Source of the DNA: Liolophura sinensis
Taxonomy: Eukaryota > Mollusca > Polyplacophora > Chitonida > Chitonidae
Assembly (NCBI RefSeq): GCF_032854445.1
Contig: NC_088302.1
Span: 32,953,979 to 33,017,978, forward strand
DNA: 64,000 bases
Direction: 5' to 3'
The notes under the pieces are model-generated. The model did no database searches. It was not told the DNA's origin and saw only the letters and a program-made list of their open reading frames with translations. Positions within the stretch are counted from its first letter, which is position 1. The number at the start of each line of letters is the position of its first letter. Positions 12,136-23,502 of this stretch are shown here, piece after piece. The translations under genes and the position numbers were made by a program.

Positions 12136-13556
12136 TTAAATGCTTCCTGTTTTGGTCCTATACGCTAAGACATCAGCCGTGACATATACACGAGATACAT
12201 TGTTCTCACGATCTGCACCTTCTTCAGACAAAATTTTCTCATACGTTATGTCTTCAAAGGTGACCTTATCATCCGATACCGTAATCAGAGATATAGGCAG
12301 CTTGACGTTGTTTAGAACTTGGGATTCCTTCAACACGGCCTGTTAACAAAAACCATGAGACTAACATGAAATTTATTGAAGATACCGGTATACGGAAAAT
12401 GTTGAATAAAATGTTTCTATAACTTGGAGGCATATCATCAAAACAGTCTTCATCAACAAAGCATGTAAGCGCCCTTGGCTATAGATTATAGCGACCAGCG
12501 TCTGCCATGGTAATATCCTGGTGGGCGCCAACATCTTTGAACTATTTCGAGAAAATCGCATGCTGTTTCCTCGGCTTGTTACCGTTCAGGTATATAGTAT
12601 GCCACATGTGATTTTCAGCACACTTTAAAGTATTTTTGAAGTACTAATGAAAAAAGTTACCTGTCTTCGCAATCGCAACATTCGACTGACGTAACACCTT
12701 ACTGTTTCTACTTAATTTCCTAGTGTCGGGTTGCGGATTGTAACGGATCAGTCACAGAAAAAGATTCACATGCAACAACAACAACATACATTTTATGTTA
12801 CTGGATTCTGATTGGCTCTTCGCGGTCGCTCAGGAGTTTTTTTTTTTGCTCTCTAGTATATACAGGCTCATGTGTGAACCCCCTCTCCCCTAAAAAAAGA
12901 AAAGAAAAGAAAATTACTCACTATAGCCCTCGTTTTGAGCTGCTAACCGAGTAATTTCGTCGGTGTATATTTTTAAAATACTTAACCCGTCACCTAGACA
13001 AATTGTACCTAATTACAGTGCAGTGGGCGCTGTGTATCGTGAGACAGACGAGGTCCTTCGAGACAATGTATACTACATCGAATCATAATCATATTCTAGT
13101 GTGGGCTACAATGCTTCATAAGCCGGAATACTATTTATTTATTTATTTGATTAGTGTTTTACTCCATACTCAAGAATATTTCACTTATATGACGGCAGTC
13201 AGCATTATGATGAGAGAAAGCCAAGCAGACCCCGGGGAAAACTCACGGTCATCCGCCGGTTACTGACAGACCTTCCTACGTACGGTCGAAGGGGAAGCCA
13301 GTTGATTAGAGGTTTCTGAGTCAGTGCGCCGCGCTGGCACGCTAACCACCTCGGCCACGTAGCCAGCGTAATAAGTTTGATAGCTGTTTTCAACGTTTCT
13401 GTGTTAAGAACAAACAAATCCACTTGACTCTGTTAAAGCAATGTATAAACCACTTGCTGCCACACACAATTCAATCAGTTTTATACCTGTCTTTCTGACA
13501 TCTGAGACTTTACATGGGTTCAAAGATAGTTCTAGTCGAAAATTTGGAAAAATATA
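12136..13556 (-). CDS. Unrecognised gene, 3' part, four predicted exons
   Basis: Four short minus-strand exons have compatible phases: 13487-13556, 12922-13008 (or starting at 12993), 12661-12701 and 12136-12339. The joins are phase 1, 1 and 0, and the last exon ends in TAA. Donors read ACAG/GTATAA, TATA/GTGAGT and ACAG/GTAACT. The last exon starts after TTTGTTAACAG. The product is charged and globular in look, with stretches such as DGLSILKIYTDEITRLAA, RMLRLRRQAVLKES and DDKVTFEDITYEKILSEEG. I recognise no family. The acceptor of the 41-nt exon is weak, and an alternative AG ten bases upstream also keeps frame. The 5' end was not found and should lie above 13.6 kb. A SINE-A sits in the first intron. 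The terminal exon is the best-supported part. Confidence 0.42.
13130..13366 (-). mobile_element. SINE-A copy in a predicted intron
   Basis: A reversed SINE-A copy runs from the TATTTATTTATTTGATTAGTG tail, through CAAGAATATTTCACTTATATG, to a tRNA-like head in which GCTAACCACCTCGGCCACG replaces the usual GCTAACCGACTGAGCCACG. It lies between two predicted exons of the minus-strand gene at 12.1-13.6 kb and is diverged from the other copies. Confidence 0.8.
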
Positions 13557-15459
13557 CTTTAAAAGATTTGAATGGAGGTGAAGACTTGGTTGTTATCGAA
13601 GTTTGTTATGTTGTTATACATAATCATAAATCACTGGCTTTCATTTGTCCAACGTATGACTCGTTCTGCTCTTGCGCACTGATTCACCCCTCGTTTGAAC
13701 GGTATATTCTTCAAATTCTGCAGAAGTTCTGTATATTTTGAAAGGTTCCATCCTAGTTCATTGATTTCTGATTGAATCCAGTTATGGAATTAGGCAACAG
13801 AAAGGGAATCAGAGAAAAATGCGCTTTGCCTTGTCACTGAATACATCACTGTTAAACGTAAGCCTAAATTCTTCAAGTTCAAATGTTCAGGACATTAGAA
13901 AGATATGGTGCATGTTCCTACCGTTGAAACATGACTTTGTTTAGCGTCAAGAGGAGCTCAATACTTCGCGTACTACAACTCTACTCGCAAATGTTTTGAC
14001 AACTGTCTTCTTTATGACTGACAGTTAGATGAAATTTATAACCGTTATGAAATGGAAATCTGCTTTACACGTCAAAGAATGAGACGCGTTCTGCGCGGTG
14101 GTTTTGTCAGATGAAGCGACAATATAAGGATGACTTGTAACCCGGTGACTCCGTAGCTCGGCGGTGAAGCAATCCGGACAGCCTCCACACGTAAGTCAGC
14201 CCTACGTCTTTCATTCCGAGGGGACTTAATGTCAGTGTATACGGTACAAGAATTTCTGCTAGTAAATGAAAGACTACGACGTCGCGGTCCGCTTCCTGTC
14301 AGGCGTTGTTGCCATGAAATGTGGCATCGAGGTCAGAGGTGACGCGGTTCCCAGAGGCGCGAGACTATATCTTCCTGGAGCTAATTGTAACCGACTGACT
14401 ATTTGGTGACGAGGATATACTACTCGTCCTGACGATTCCCCAGTTCCTCGCGAGAGTTCATTCGAGGACACAACATATAACTGACTTTCCTAATTTATAT
14501 TACGTCACATTTCGACAGGATATGTAATTTAAATGTCAGCATTTCGATAAATAACCCATTAACTCATATATTCGTTAATTTCTGTTTCGTTTGATAAGTT
14601 GGAATATTTCGGCAGGTTGACGGGCAATAAACTGCTCAAATCCTTATTTTTCAAAAGAATTCAGGTAATTGTTTCAGCGCGGATTAACGCATTCATCAAT
14701 TTTGATAATCGGATAAAGTGACTGGCTTAAATCACATTCACAACTCCCCCCCCTCTCCCCACCCCAACATTTTGGTTTAACGAGACCACATAGCGCAAGG
14801 AATACGGATGCTTCCGTTTTCGGAGTATACATATGTGTGTATGTAAATTAATACTGCCGGCGTTGTCCGTTGTGTGGTAGGCGTGACATAACTTAACATA
14901 AGGAGTGGAACACGGAGTTTCTTTATGGATATATGTCAGTAGGCGGCCTAACTCCCAGCTGTCGAGACAGTCACGCCGCCCAGTCGTGAAGATACCAGGT
15001 GCCCGTGTACTTGAGCTGTCACCTGTCAACAGGTCGAGGCGTCTTCAGGGATGTCCATTTCTTTTCTGCTTCCATTCCCTGCAGACGACAGACGACAAGC
15101 TTCTGCGATGATAGGCCATTTCTGTCTACACTGAGCTGACACATGATCCGTTTCCAGAGGTAGATCTACGTCGTGTCTTATTCATTCATATTCAGAAGAC
15201 TTTGGCAGCAGACGATGCCTTGTTTACATCAGCAGACTGTGTTTGGCTATACCCTAACAGTAACCGATGCTGACGGTAGCAGGACTATCTGACCTTGACA
15301 AAGGCAGGCTATGGACAAGGCGAACAGAGATACTATCTAACATCTGTTCTTAATAAGTTGTTGAACAGACATCACTCCCAAGAGCAAAGAATGCGGAATG
15401 AAGTTTTCCAGCTGGGGACACTTAAGGAAAATAAGATGAAGGCTTCCACTTCTAAGGCC
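13557..15459. other. Mostly non-genic; unresolved short frames
   Basis: A 75-codon plus frame (13514-13741) begins MGSKIVLVENLEKYTLKDLN. It overlaps the predicted minus exon at 13487-13556 and has no splice partners that I can see. At 14100-15120 the base composition becomes more GC-rich, with several overlapping frames on both strands and none convincing. If the minus-strand gene at 12.1-13.6 kb is real, its upstream exons may be here. Confidence 0.3.
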
Positions 15460-15650
15460 TAGTAGACTTCATGATCGCATACACAACTGCCCGAGACCCC
15501 AGGATCTTCCACTCTACATGTTTTTGTTAAACTGTCATCAACTTTCAAGCAAAAAAGTCTCAACTGTTCAACTGTGCATGTTTTTAACTTCTTTCCTCCT
15601 TTTTTGAGCAGATGTGTACTGCTACATGGATGAGTTTCGAAAAAAATGAG
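15460..15650 (-). other. SAP-like coding remnant, tentative
   Basis: A minus-strand frame contains LKKGGKKLKTCTVEQLRLFC followed by LKVDDSLTKT. The pattern of basic residues, then T-x-x-x-L-x-x-x-C, then a small polar run resembles the first helix of SAP-type DNA-binding motifs found in lophotrochozoan repeat-encoded proteins. The match is short and the frame soon loses sense, so this may be a decayed copy or chance. Confidence 0.2.
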
Positions 15651-15957
15651 ACCCAGGAGAGAACTGCAAAACGAAATAATGCAAACGACTTCTTCTTTCA
15701 TTGAACACAAACTGGAGATATTCCCTCGGCATCAATATTTTCTATAGTATCTCTAATGTCATGAACAAAAACATTTCCACATATTTTATGACAAGATCTT
15801 CATAACAGCGGATGAGAGAGTGTGTTTTCCAAGTTTTACAATTCTGTTTTTTCTATATCTTATTTCATGTTCCAATTTTTATATCACAACAATATGAAGT
15901 GTTTTTCCCAAGAATTAAATTTTTGATTTCTTTCATTTCTTTTACATTTTCCTGCAG

Positions 15958-16103
15958 GTGTCAAATTTGTCCGAGGATTAAAGTCTTTTTATTTGAAGAC
16001 GACACCAGAGTCGTCCTATCTTACCACAATACTGGCTTTATACGCTCGTAACGAGGCACCAATCGGGGATTTTACAAAGACAAGATGGCGGCATCTTCAT
16101 TAA
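15958..16103 (+). CDS. Possible terminal exon, unknown product
   Basis: A very good acceptor (a long T-rich tract ending TTTCCTGCAG) is followed by 47 codons open to a TAA stop. The exon start is phase 1 and its first residues read VKFVRGLKSFYLKTTPESSY. The composition is plausible for protein, but I found no upstream exon and no family. A second frame through the same acceptor is open for about 30 codons, which weakens the case. Confidence 0.25.
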
Positions 16104-17666
16104 GCTGGATTCCAATTTTCTATCAACAGTGGCCAGGAATATTAATTCGCAGACAATTCCCTGACTAATCAGACTGGAGCGAGTGAATCTAGAATTAAGG
16201 CTGGTCTCATGGGGGAAGGTGGAAACCGAATAACTAGAAGGAAGAAGTGAGGTATTATCAATTAACATTAGCCAGGCTAATGGCTTTCTCACGCATACTA
16301 ATCTCGTGTTATCTGTATTTTACGCTGAAACAAACACATTTCAAGTCACACCAGCGCCATGCAAAACTTTTCAGGAAAGATGAAAACAGTTTTGTTTAGT
16401 CTTTTAAGCAATGTTTAGCAGTCTAGCTATAGGCTATGAAAGTTTGCATCGAATTTGATATCAACTTTGTAATCATTGACATGTTGCCTGCTTATCTGCT
16501 TAAAATTGTAATGTCCGATAAGGGATGTACTGATTGTTATTCATATATTAGTTATGTATTTGACTGCTTGTGGTTAAGGTGAACGCTTATGAGTAGGTAT
16601 ATAGACGGGCTAAGGCGTGTTTATGAAAGATGCATGCATTTCAATAATGATCCCATCCCAGGCACTCACAGTGCTGTGGTAACAGTGATGTGTTTCGAAG
16701 CTGTTATTTTTTTTTATTCCTTAGGCCGTTAGTTGACAGATATAATTGTTAGAGGTATTCGAATATGGAATGCGGATTCCAGACCACCAAAATCTTGTGG
16801 GTGGAACTAAAGCTATGGTGCATCAATTCATCAATTCCATATCCCTCCCAATGCGAATTTAGTGCCGTACATCTGTTAAAATATTTAAGATTCTGACAAA
16901 AATACCATTGAATATCCTTTAAACGTTTGGATAATGATGTTGTTGATGACGTAGTCTGGAATTTTGGGGGAAAAATATTCACAGCATCTAAACATGCAAG
17001 CCCTGTACCCAGGAACTGTTTGTGCATCACATCCGTAACCTTGAGGCATGATATAGGAAGCGATTGGTGACTATGTTTGAAGTCCGAAGCTACCGTGGGA
17101 GGAAACCTCTGCAAATACCGATAAGGAAATGGTAATCAATGTAACAGGACATTTACCTAATTAGTGCATAATGGACAGTTCGTATTATTTAAGTACGTCT
17201 GCAACCACGCCGTATTGTCATGTGTTCAACCACTAAACAATTGGACTACGGTGGTTACGTAGGTGGGTATATCTATAAGAATGGTAGTTCCTCTCTTGTG
17301 ACTCATGATGTGAGGAATGCTAAAACACTGCTCGGCCCAACGCCTTGTGTCTTCCACAAGAACTGTCCCTAATGTGTCTACGTATTGGGGGCCATAATTC
17401 TGGAAGGAGGCACAGCTCTGAGGAGAATTAAATGATCCATACAGCGATGACAAATCCCAAGAATTCGACCTTGCAATAAGTACAAAGACTTATTATAATA
17501 TCTGTCGGTTGATACTCTGAACCCCACTTTGTTTGAAATTTGAATGAGAGTGATTGCGGTTGCCATATCAACTGCTGTGTGCATGTACATGTTGTCGAGT
17601 ATTCTTACGCAAGATGTTTTTGCCCGAAAATTCCATTACATCGGCCAAAATATATATCGTGTGCGT
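16104..17666. other. Non-genic stretch
   Basis: No gene recognised. The longest frame (121 codons, minus, 16749-17114) has no recognisable motif and no clear splice partners. Confidence 0.35.
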
Positions 17667-17835
17667 GGTTTTATTTATTTATTTATTTATTGACTGCTGA
17701 AAGAATATTTCACATATACCACGGTTGCCAACATTGTGGGTTGAAGAATGCCGACCACAGCTCTGGGGGAAAACTCATGGCCATTCGCAGGTTGCTGACA
17801 GGTCTTCCCACGCACAATCACATACATGGACTGAC
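17667..17835 (-). mobile_element. SINE-A fragment
   Basis: A reversed tail (TTTATTTATTTATTTATTGA) is followed by AGAATATTTCACATATACC and a decayed body ending near CTTCCCACGCACAATC. The tRNA-like head is missing. Confidence 0.7.
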
Positions 17836-18580
17836 TAAGTATATATCGTCTGTATATCCCGCTTGTAGCACGGTGATCCAAATCTGTGTACTGGTGACAA
17901 TTTTTGGCTATAATATACGTCATACTTGTGTGTACAAATCTGCGACAGACAAAACACATAAGAACATGTAGTACACATGGGCTGCAGCGTCACAGCAGAA
18001 AACGATAGATTCTTACTTTTGAATATAAAAAGAGAAAGGCAACGGGCTTGAATGTGGGACATATATCCATCACGCGACTATTGTGTGACCTAGTCTTATA
18101 TACACCTAGAATGCAACGTCTGATCCAACAAAAAAAAGCAGTTATATGTTCCGTCAAAGCTAAAGACAACAAGTAATATAATCTTAGTTATTTAGAAAGA
18201 GAAATGGAAATATTTTATTCATTGGTAACTCAATAAATAAATTGTCATTCTGGAATGCGCATGAGACCATAGAATTCGTCATATTAAAACAACCGGAAAA
18301 ATTACACGTCACTCGTACTCCACGCACACATGGTTAAATGGTTTGGGTAACGAAAGCGAAATACCTGCGTTGTCGGGTTAAATAGATAACTCGTGTCTGA
18401 TTGATCAAAACTGATAACATGGCGGCGCTTTCGATTGCCTCATTGTGTGCAATTTGCTTCTCTTGAACTGTGGTAGCCTATCTCGATTATGCAACCTCAT
18501 AAGGACAAAAAGTTATTCTTTTAAGACTCCTTGTCGGATACTTTATCGATCCATATATACATTTGGTATGTTATGGTCTT

Positions 18581-18942
18581 TTCTTCTAGTCCGCTTCGGG
18601 TGCAGTTGACCCAGGGTCAATCCTGTGTCGAGTCACACCTAAGACCTTAAAAGCGGAAGTTGTAACTTCCTCGCTTGGCGTTCGGCATGAAGGGGATAGT
18701 GCAACGACTGGTTCACCCGTATCAGTATAATGGCTGGGGCGGAACGGCTTACTTGCCTTCGGTAAGGCGTTTCAGTGAAGCAGCACTAGATAAAAGAGCG
18801 GTGGAAATCAGCCCTGCAATAAGGAGGCACATTACATGCATTTTAAGGATTCCTTCGTCGTCATATGACTGAAAAATTGTTAAGTACGACGTTAAACCTC
18901 AAGCACTCACTCACTCACTCACTCACTCATTCTATTCTTCTA
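18581..18942 (+). mobile_element. SINE-B copy, 5' truncated, with target-site duplication
   Basis: The body is close to the copy at 1.6 kb, including AAGCGGAAGTTGTAACTTCC, CAGTATAATGGCTGGGGCGG and the (CACT)n tail. It starts inside the tRNA-like head (TCCGCTTCGGG), so the 5' end is missing. An 8-bp direct repeat TTCTTCTA flanks it (18581-18588 and 18935-18942). 5' truncation with a short duplication is what incomplete reverse transcription leaves. Confidence 0.8.
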
Positions 18943-19508
18943 ACTGCCCTCATCATTGGGCATATGCTATATATACGGTTGTCCTTTAGTGCATGAGAAT
19001 GTCTTTGTACTACACAAAATGATACCAAATGAAAACATTTATTGTTTTGGGGGTACATCGTCCGCACAAATATTGTGATGTTCGCAGGAAACTGAGAGAA
19101 AAAACATAAGCCATCTAGCACATATTCTGGAATATCCTTGGTAAATGTGGCCACACGCCTAGCTTTTCCATAGCGTCGCCATCTGTAATGAATAATAATG
19201 CATGCTTGATCGGTCTCGGGCTCACTTATAGGCCATTTTAATTTATCAAACGACAAAATCTTATGAAACCAGTGTAATTTACTATAAAAATGTCCTGACC
19301 GCTGCTGACAAAAGATCTCTGGTGACTCTTAACAGCATATCTTCAATTGCTTTCCTTATGTTTTCCACAGGCAATGAAAAATGAATTATTAATGGCCTGG
19401 GCTTTAGCTACCAGTGTAGTACCATCACACGACCAGTGTTACAGGCAGACTGGTGAGGCCTAAAAGTACATTTCTCGCTATCACTGCAACGACAGCTTTC
19501 AATTCAAT

Positions 19509-19630
19509 TCGATTTCCACTTTATCCACCCATGCACAGGCTCTCGATTTCAACTGCATCCACCCACAGGCCCTCGATTTCAACTTTATCCTCCCACAGGC
19601 GCTCGATTTCAACTTTTTCCACCCAAAGGC
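19509..19630. repeat. 30-bp minisatellite, four copies
   Basis: Units of 30 bp of the form TCTCGATTTCAACTGCATCC plus ACCCACAGGC repeat at 19541, 19571 and 19601, with a diverged first unit. Frames on both strands stay open because 30 is a multiple of three. Confidence 0.85.
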
Positions 19631-20457
19631 ATTTGGTGGCATAAGAGGTATATCATGATATGTGCTGCGAATATTCTGGCGATAAAGCGGCTGGGAAATG
19701 ATGTGTTCCACATTCAGTTCTTCATTTAACAAAGTGTGGCTGTCAAAATAATACACATCAAATGTCACGGGAATTCTCTTTGTGTTCCGCATTTAGTTTC
19801 ATTATTTAACCAACTGTGGCCATCAACACAAAATTACATGCATGGAATTCTCTCTCGTTGCTGATTTGGTTCCTCCTTACAGTGCGTCACATCCAGTTTG
19901 TCATTTAACAGGATGTGCATATAAACATATCTCAGATCAGAACGATGCCTTCGTTCCACATTTAGTCAGTTTCACGTGTCACGTTCAACATATACACCTC
20001 AAACTCAATGGAATTCTACTTCGTTCCGCATTTAGTTACTTAAAAGCAATATGCGGACGAGCAATTACTAGATTCTAACTGTAAAATTTGAGACACCTTT
20101 TAACTTCTAAGAACATATCGATCGACATGGACACAGCTTCAACCATATAAAATACTGTATTTCTTGACCCTACATAATCTTTCTACAGTGCGATACTATT
20201 CACTTTCCCTTTCAGTAAGTGCCAACTGCCACTTCTCAGGGTGTAGGATCGAACCGCTGCCAAATTCTGGAGTAACGATCAAATTTGCTTGACAATGTTT
20301 TCTTGTATACGGCGCAGTTTTTTGCTTCTGAAATATTCATTTTATACCCCTGCTGCCATGTTTATTAAATGTGGCGACAACACAGCATTTTGAGCTATTC
20401 TAGACCAGTGACCTGTGACAAATTGCATCTAATTTTGTTATAGAGAGCATATGAATT

Positions 20458-20521
20458 GTTACGTTTTTAAGCAGTTACATGAACAGTTAGAAAAAAACCC
20501 TAACTGAGGTAAATTTACAAT
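20458..20521. repeat. Dispersed repeat shared with 34.4 kb
   Basis: The segment holding TTTAAGCAGTTACATGAACA, then GTTAGAA and CTAACTGAGGTAAA, has a close match at 34429-34488 (TTTAAGCATTTACATAAACA and so on). Both are followed by a similar ATCACACTGT about 45 bases later. It is an unnamed interspersed repeat. Confidence 0.6.
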
Positions 20522-20734
20522 AGACCAGATTTCGTTTGACCGTTTGCCAACTATCACACTGTCGGTGATGCTCTTGTTTCACTCTCCATGCTGTAGTCTT
20601 TGATTTTATTCCAAAATGTGCCTTGCATTCGCCACCATGTTAGACACGTAATGAAAAATGGCATGGTCCCTACCGGAGTAAGTCGTCCATTATACAGCAT
20701 ATATACACTGTACCATGGAAGTCTTCAGACACTG

Positions 20735-20975
20735 AATTCGCTATCAGATGAGAACCATCGTTCTCCATTGCTGGATTCACTTTCATATAGGAACCTTCGG
20801 TCCCCACCAACTGCCGGATTCGCTGTCAGATAAGAATGTTCTTTCTCTATCGCTGGATTCACTTTCATATAGGAACCGTCGCACTCCACCGACTGCTGGT
20901 TTCGCTTTCGGATAAGAACGTTCGTTCTCCACCAATTGGTGGATTCATTGTCAGATAGGAACGTTCGTTTACCAT
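20735..20975. repeat. About 41-bp tandem repeat, six units
   Basis: Units begin GGATTCGCT or GGATTCACT, continue TCAGATAAGAACGTTCGTTC or TCATATAGGAACC, and end with CTCCACCAACTG-like sequence. Spacing alternates near 39 and 43 bp, so the true period may be an 82-bp dimer. An 85-codon minus frame here is translated repeat. Confidence 0.75.
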
Positions 20976-22993
20976 TGCTCATTCTAGACAGAAATAGTCA
21001 CCCATAGTCTAAAGCCTTCTGGTATTTTCACCTATCTACGTCTTCTTTCATACACCTAATACAACCAAAAACGTCTAAAATGACGAAAACTATCTGCAGG
21101 AATTCTGGCAGTGATCGTCCCTGACAAACATATATAAACGAAAAATTAGTCAACCCCATGTGTAACATTTCAGGTGAGGCACTGACGGGAGAATTCTCCA
21201 ATATGTTAACATGCCGAACTGAATACAGTCAACTGCTTCTATGTGAAAGGACAAGAATTTCAAGGATCCTGACAATTCATTCAAGGAATAAGACCCCCAG
21301 CTCCTCCCCCAGAAAACTTATTTAAAAGATTTCCGTTGGTAGGTTATTTCAAATTTCAACCAAAAAAGTTTCGTTAGTAAGAAGTAGAGATTACAAGCTC
21401 CAGTTCTGAATTATCCATAGGGAATTATAAATTTGCAATGCAGGGGGGTTAACTCTCATGAACTGGTTAAAATGTCTGCGTGATCTCCCTTGGGCTGTCC
21501 GTATGTGTTTGGTGGTCATTGACGTGGCTTAGCGTTCCTTAGTATTCTTTTGGAAAGTTGTTGCTCTGCGGTTAAGTTTGAAAGGTAACAAATGGACGAT
21601 GCATGGTAGTTTGTCAACTAGCTAGAATAAACTACGACATAATTTGACTAGTGTTAGCTGGGCTTTCCGAACTCATCGTCATTATTAAGTAACCGGAGAT
21701 ACGATTATAGTCAGTTATGTACTACGCATCTTATTTTCCTTATTTGTTACTTAAGAAGTCATTTATAATAGGTGAAAAGGAGTGAGTGCTTGGGGTTAAA
21801 CGTCGTAGAGGTGAAAAAGATGTGACTGCTGTCTTATAAAGCACTAAAATATTCCACTTATACGGCGACGGTGTAATTGAAAAGAGGACCATACAGTTTG
21901 AACGGTGGCTTTTTGACGACTTATAATAACAGTAATAATATACTATAATATTAATTTCAACCCGTACAGAAATTACTTTTAACCGTAGAGAATTTTTTTA
22001 ACCCGTACAGAAATTGATTTTAACACGCCTATCCTGCGCAACCTGAGCGCGCTTTACGCGGTCGACAATCACTAGACCATGATTTTAGAGAACTTGTTAC
22101 TGTCTTGTCTCGTTGTCAGGGCAAATTGGTTTGAGAAATTACAACTTTAGTTTATTTCCATGTAATTTCTGGTTTCTGGCAATTAACTAGAAATGGAAAT
22201 ATCGGATGAACAGAACAGAAGTCGTATTGGTTCATACTGTGGTGATATAGGTATATACCTATTTAAACTACAAGGGTCTGTTCAGATAAAGTTCCGGGTT
22301 TCCATAGAAATTGACAAGAAATTACAAGTTTGAATGATGTGAACACAACAAAAGAATAGATCACGTTCCGGATTTCCATGGCAACAGACTTAAGAACACT
22401 TAGTTTGACTGACATAAGCATAAAACTAATCCGCTCAAAAAATAAAGTTGTTAACTTTAGCAGATATTCTGTTGTCTGAGTGATGCGATTGTGTATTGTG
22501 ATATTACAGAAGATTGTTCTGTTAAATACAACACATCGGAAATCATCAGAAATGACATCAATAGTGAACTTACGTGCGGCAGTTTTGCCGGGCCAGCCTA
22601 TCATGTATCATTTGACTGGCTCAGCTGAAACTGCCCCACCCCATTCCTAGTGACTATCACTAGCGGACTAGTCGATGTCTGGGTGAGCATAATTCGTGGG
22701 TTAATATGAAACGCAAACACAAGGTTTCCATTTTCCCCAAGGGTATAAATAAACATTATATATTCATCTTTCAGATAAGTCAAATAGGCATTTCAAGAAC
22801 GCAGCGAGTTTCCGTAGCGTATACGTACCGTGATTTTACGGTATAGTCAGTAAAGGCGCCACTTAATGAACTGACGACAGATCCGGCTACCGATTAACGT
22901 TTTGTTTGCGAGAAGTTCTGGACTTAATTGCCCAGAAATGATGTCGGTCTTGTTTCCTGACGTTAGATGTATAATAAGTGTAGCAACCCATCA
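20976..22993. other. Non-genic stretch with SINE scraps
   Basis: No exon was recognised. At about 21780-21875 a fragment reads like SINE-B tail (GTGAGTGCTTGGGGTTAAAC) joined to SINE-A-like sequence (AATATTCCACTTATACGGCG), which suggests a rearranged or nested insertion. The 113-codon minus frame at 22263-22604 is Ser/Ile/Val-rich with no recognisable motif. Confidence 0.35.
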
Positions 22994-23415
22994 TACACTA
23001 CAAAATGTGAGTGTTGTTTAATACGTGTTTTTACACGTTGAAGTGTCCTCTTTTTAATACGAAGTTTTTTTTTACACGTTTATGTGTGAATAAAGTGTAA
23101 TGCGGACTTTAACATGTTATTGTGTTTTATTTTTAAGGCATTAACATGTAAAAAATGTGTTAAAAGGTCAACGTACAAGCAAAATAATGAACACATTAAC
23201 ATGTTTAAGACGTAATACCGGTGTTAAAATATCAACATGTACTATGTTGAAATATTAACACCTGTGTTAATGTTAGTGTTTTAATGAGTGTTAATGAGTT
23301 AATGTGGTAGTTTCCATAATAATGCTTCAGGTTAATGGAAAACACTTTGACAAAAGTGTAGGTGGATAAGTGTTAATAATAGTGTTAATTCATTAACTTC
23401 TGTATTTACAGTGTA
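22994..23415. mobile_element. MITE-like element with TACACT ends
   Basis: The left end begins TACACTACAAAATG and the right end finishes TGTATTTACAGTGTA, whose reverse complement starts TACACTGTAAAT. Together they give imperfect terminal inverted repeats of about 12 bp around a 422-bp body. The interior is full of TTAACA and TGTTAA motifs in both orientations (for example AACATGT, CATTAACATG and GTGTTAA), so it can fold extensively. It has no coding capacity. It looks like a non-autonomous DNA transposon. Confidence 0.55.
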
Positions 23416-23502
23416 CTCCTTACAGCGCATGTGTCGTTCTCCGCCTTTCGCTTTACATAAAGCGAAAGTAGAGAGCGGCGCATGTGCTTGTGAGGATTAT
23501 GG
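23416..23502. repeat. Long imperfect hairpin of two abutting TIR arms
   Basis: The centre is a perfect 11-bp inverted repeat, CTTTCGCTTTA, then CA, then TAAAGCGAAAG (23445-23468). Imperfect pairing extends outward on both sides for about 40 bp per arm (CTTACAGCGCATGTG against the reverse of CGGCGCATGTGCTTGTGAGG). Each arm resembles the terminal inverted repeats of the element at 46.7-47.0 kb. This looks like a foldback element with its middle deleted, lying directly against the right end of the TACACT element. Confidence 0.65.

Noticed and set aside
13514-13741. 75-codon plus-strand frame starting MGSKIVLVEN
   Set aside because: The composition looks protein-like, but it overlaps the predicted minus exon, has no promoter or splice evidence and matches no family I know. 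It was left as an unresolved alternative.
16749-17114. 121-codon minus-strand open frame
   Set aside because: No recognised motif, no exon partners and composition typical of non-coding DNA.
18927-19256. 109-codon minus-strand open frame
   Set aside because: It begins with plausible residues, but no splice-compatible neighbours or family were found, and its end runs into the SINE-B tail region.
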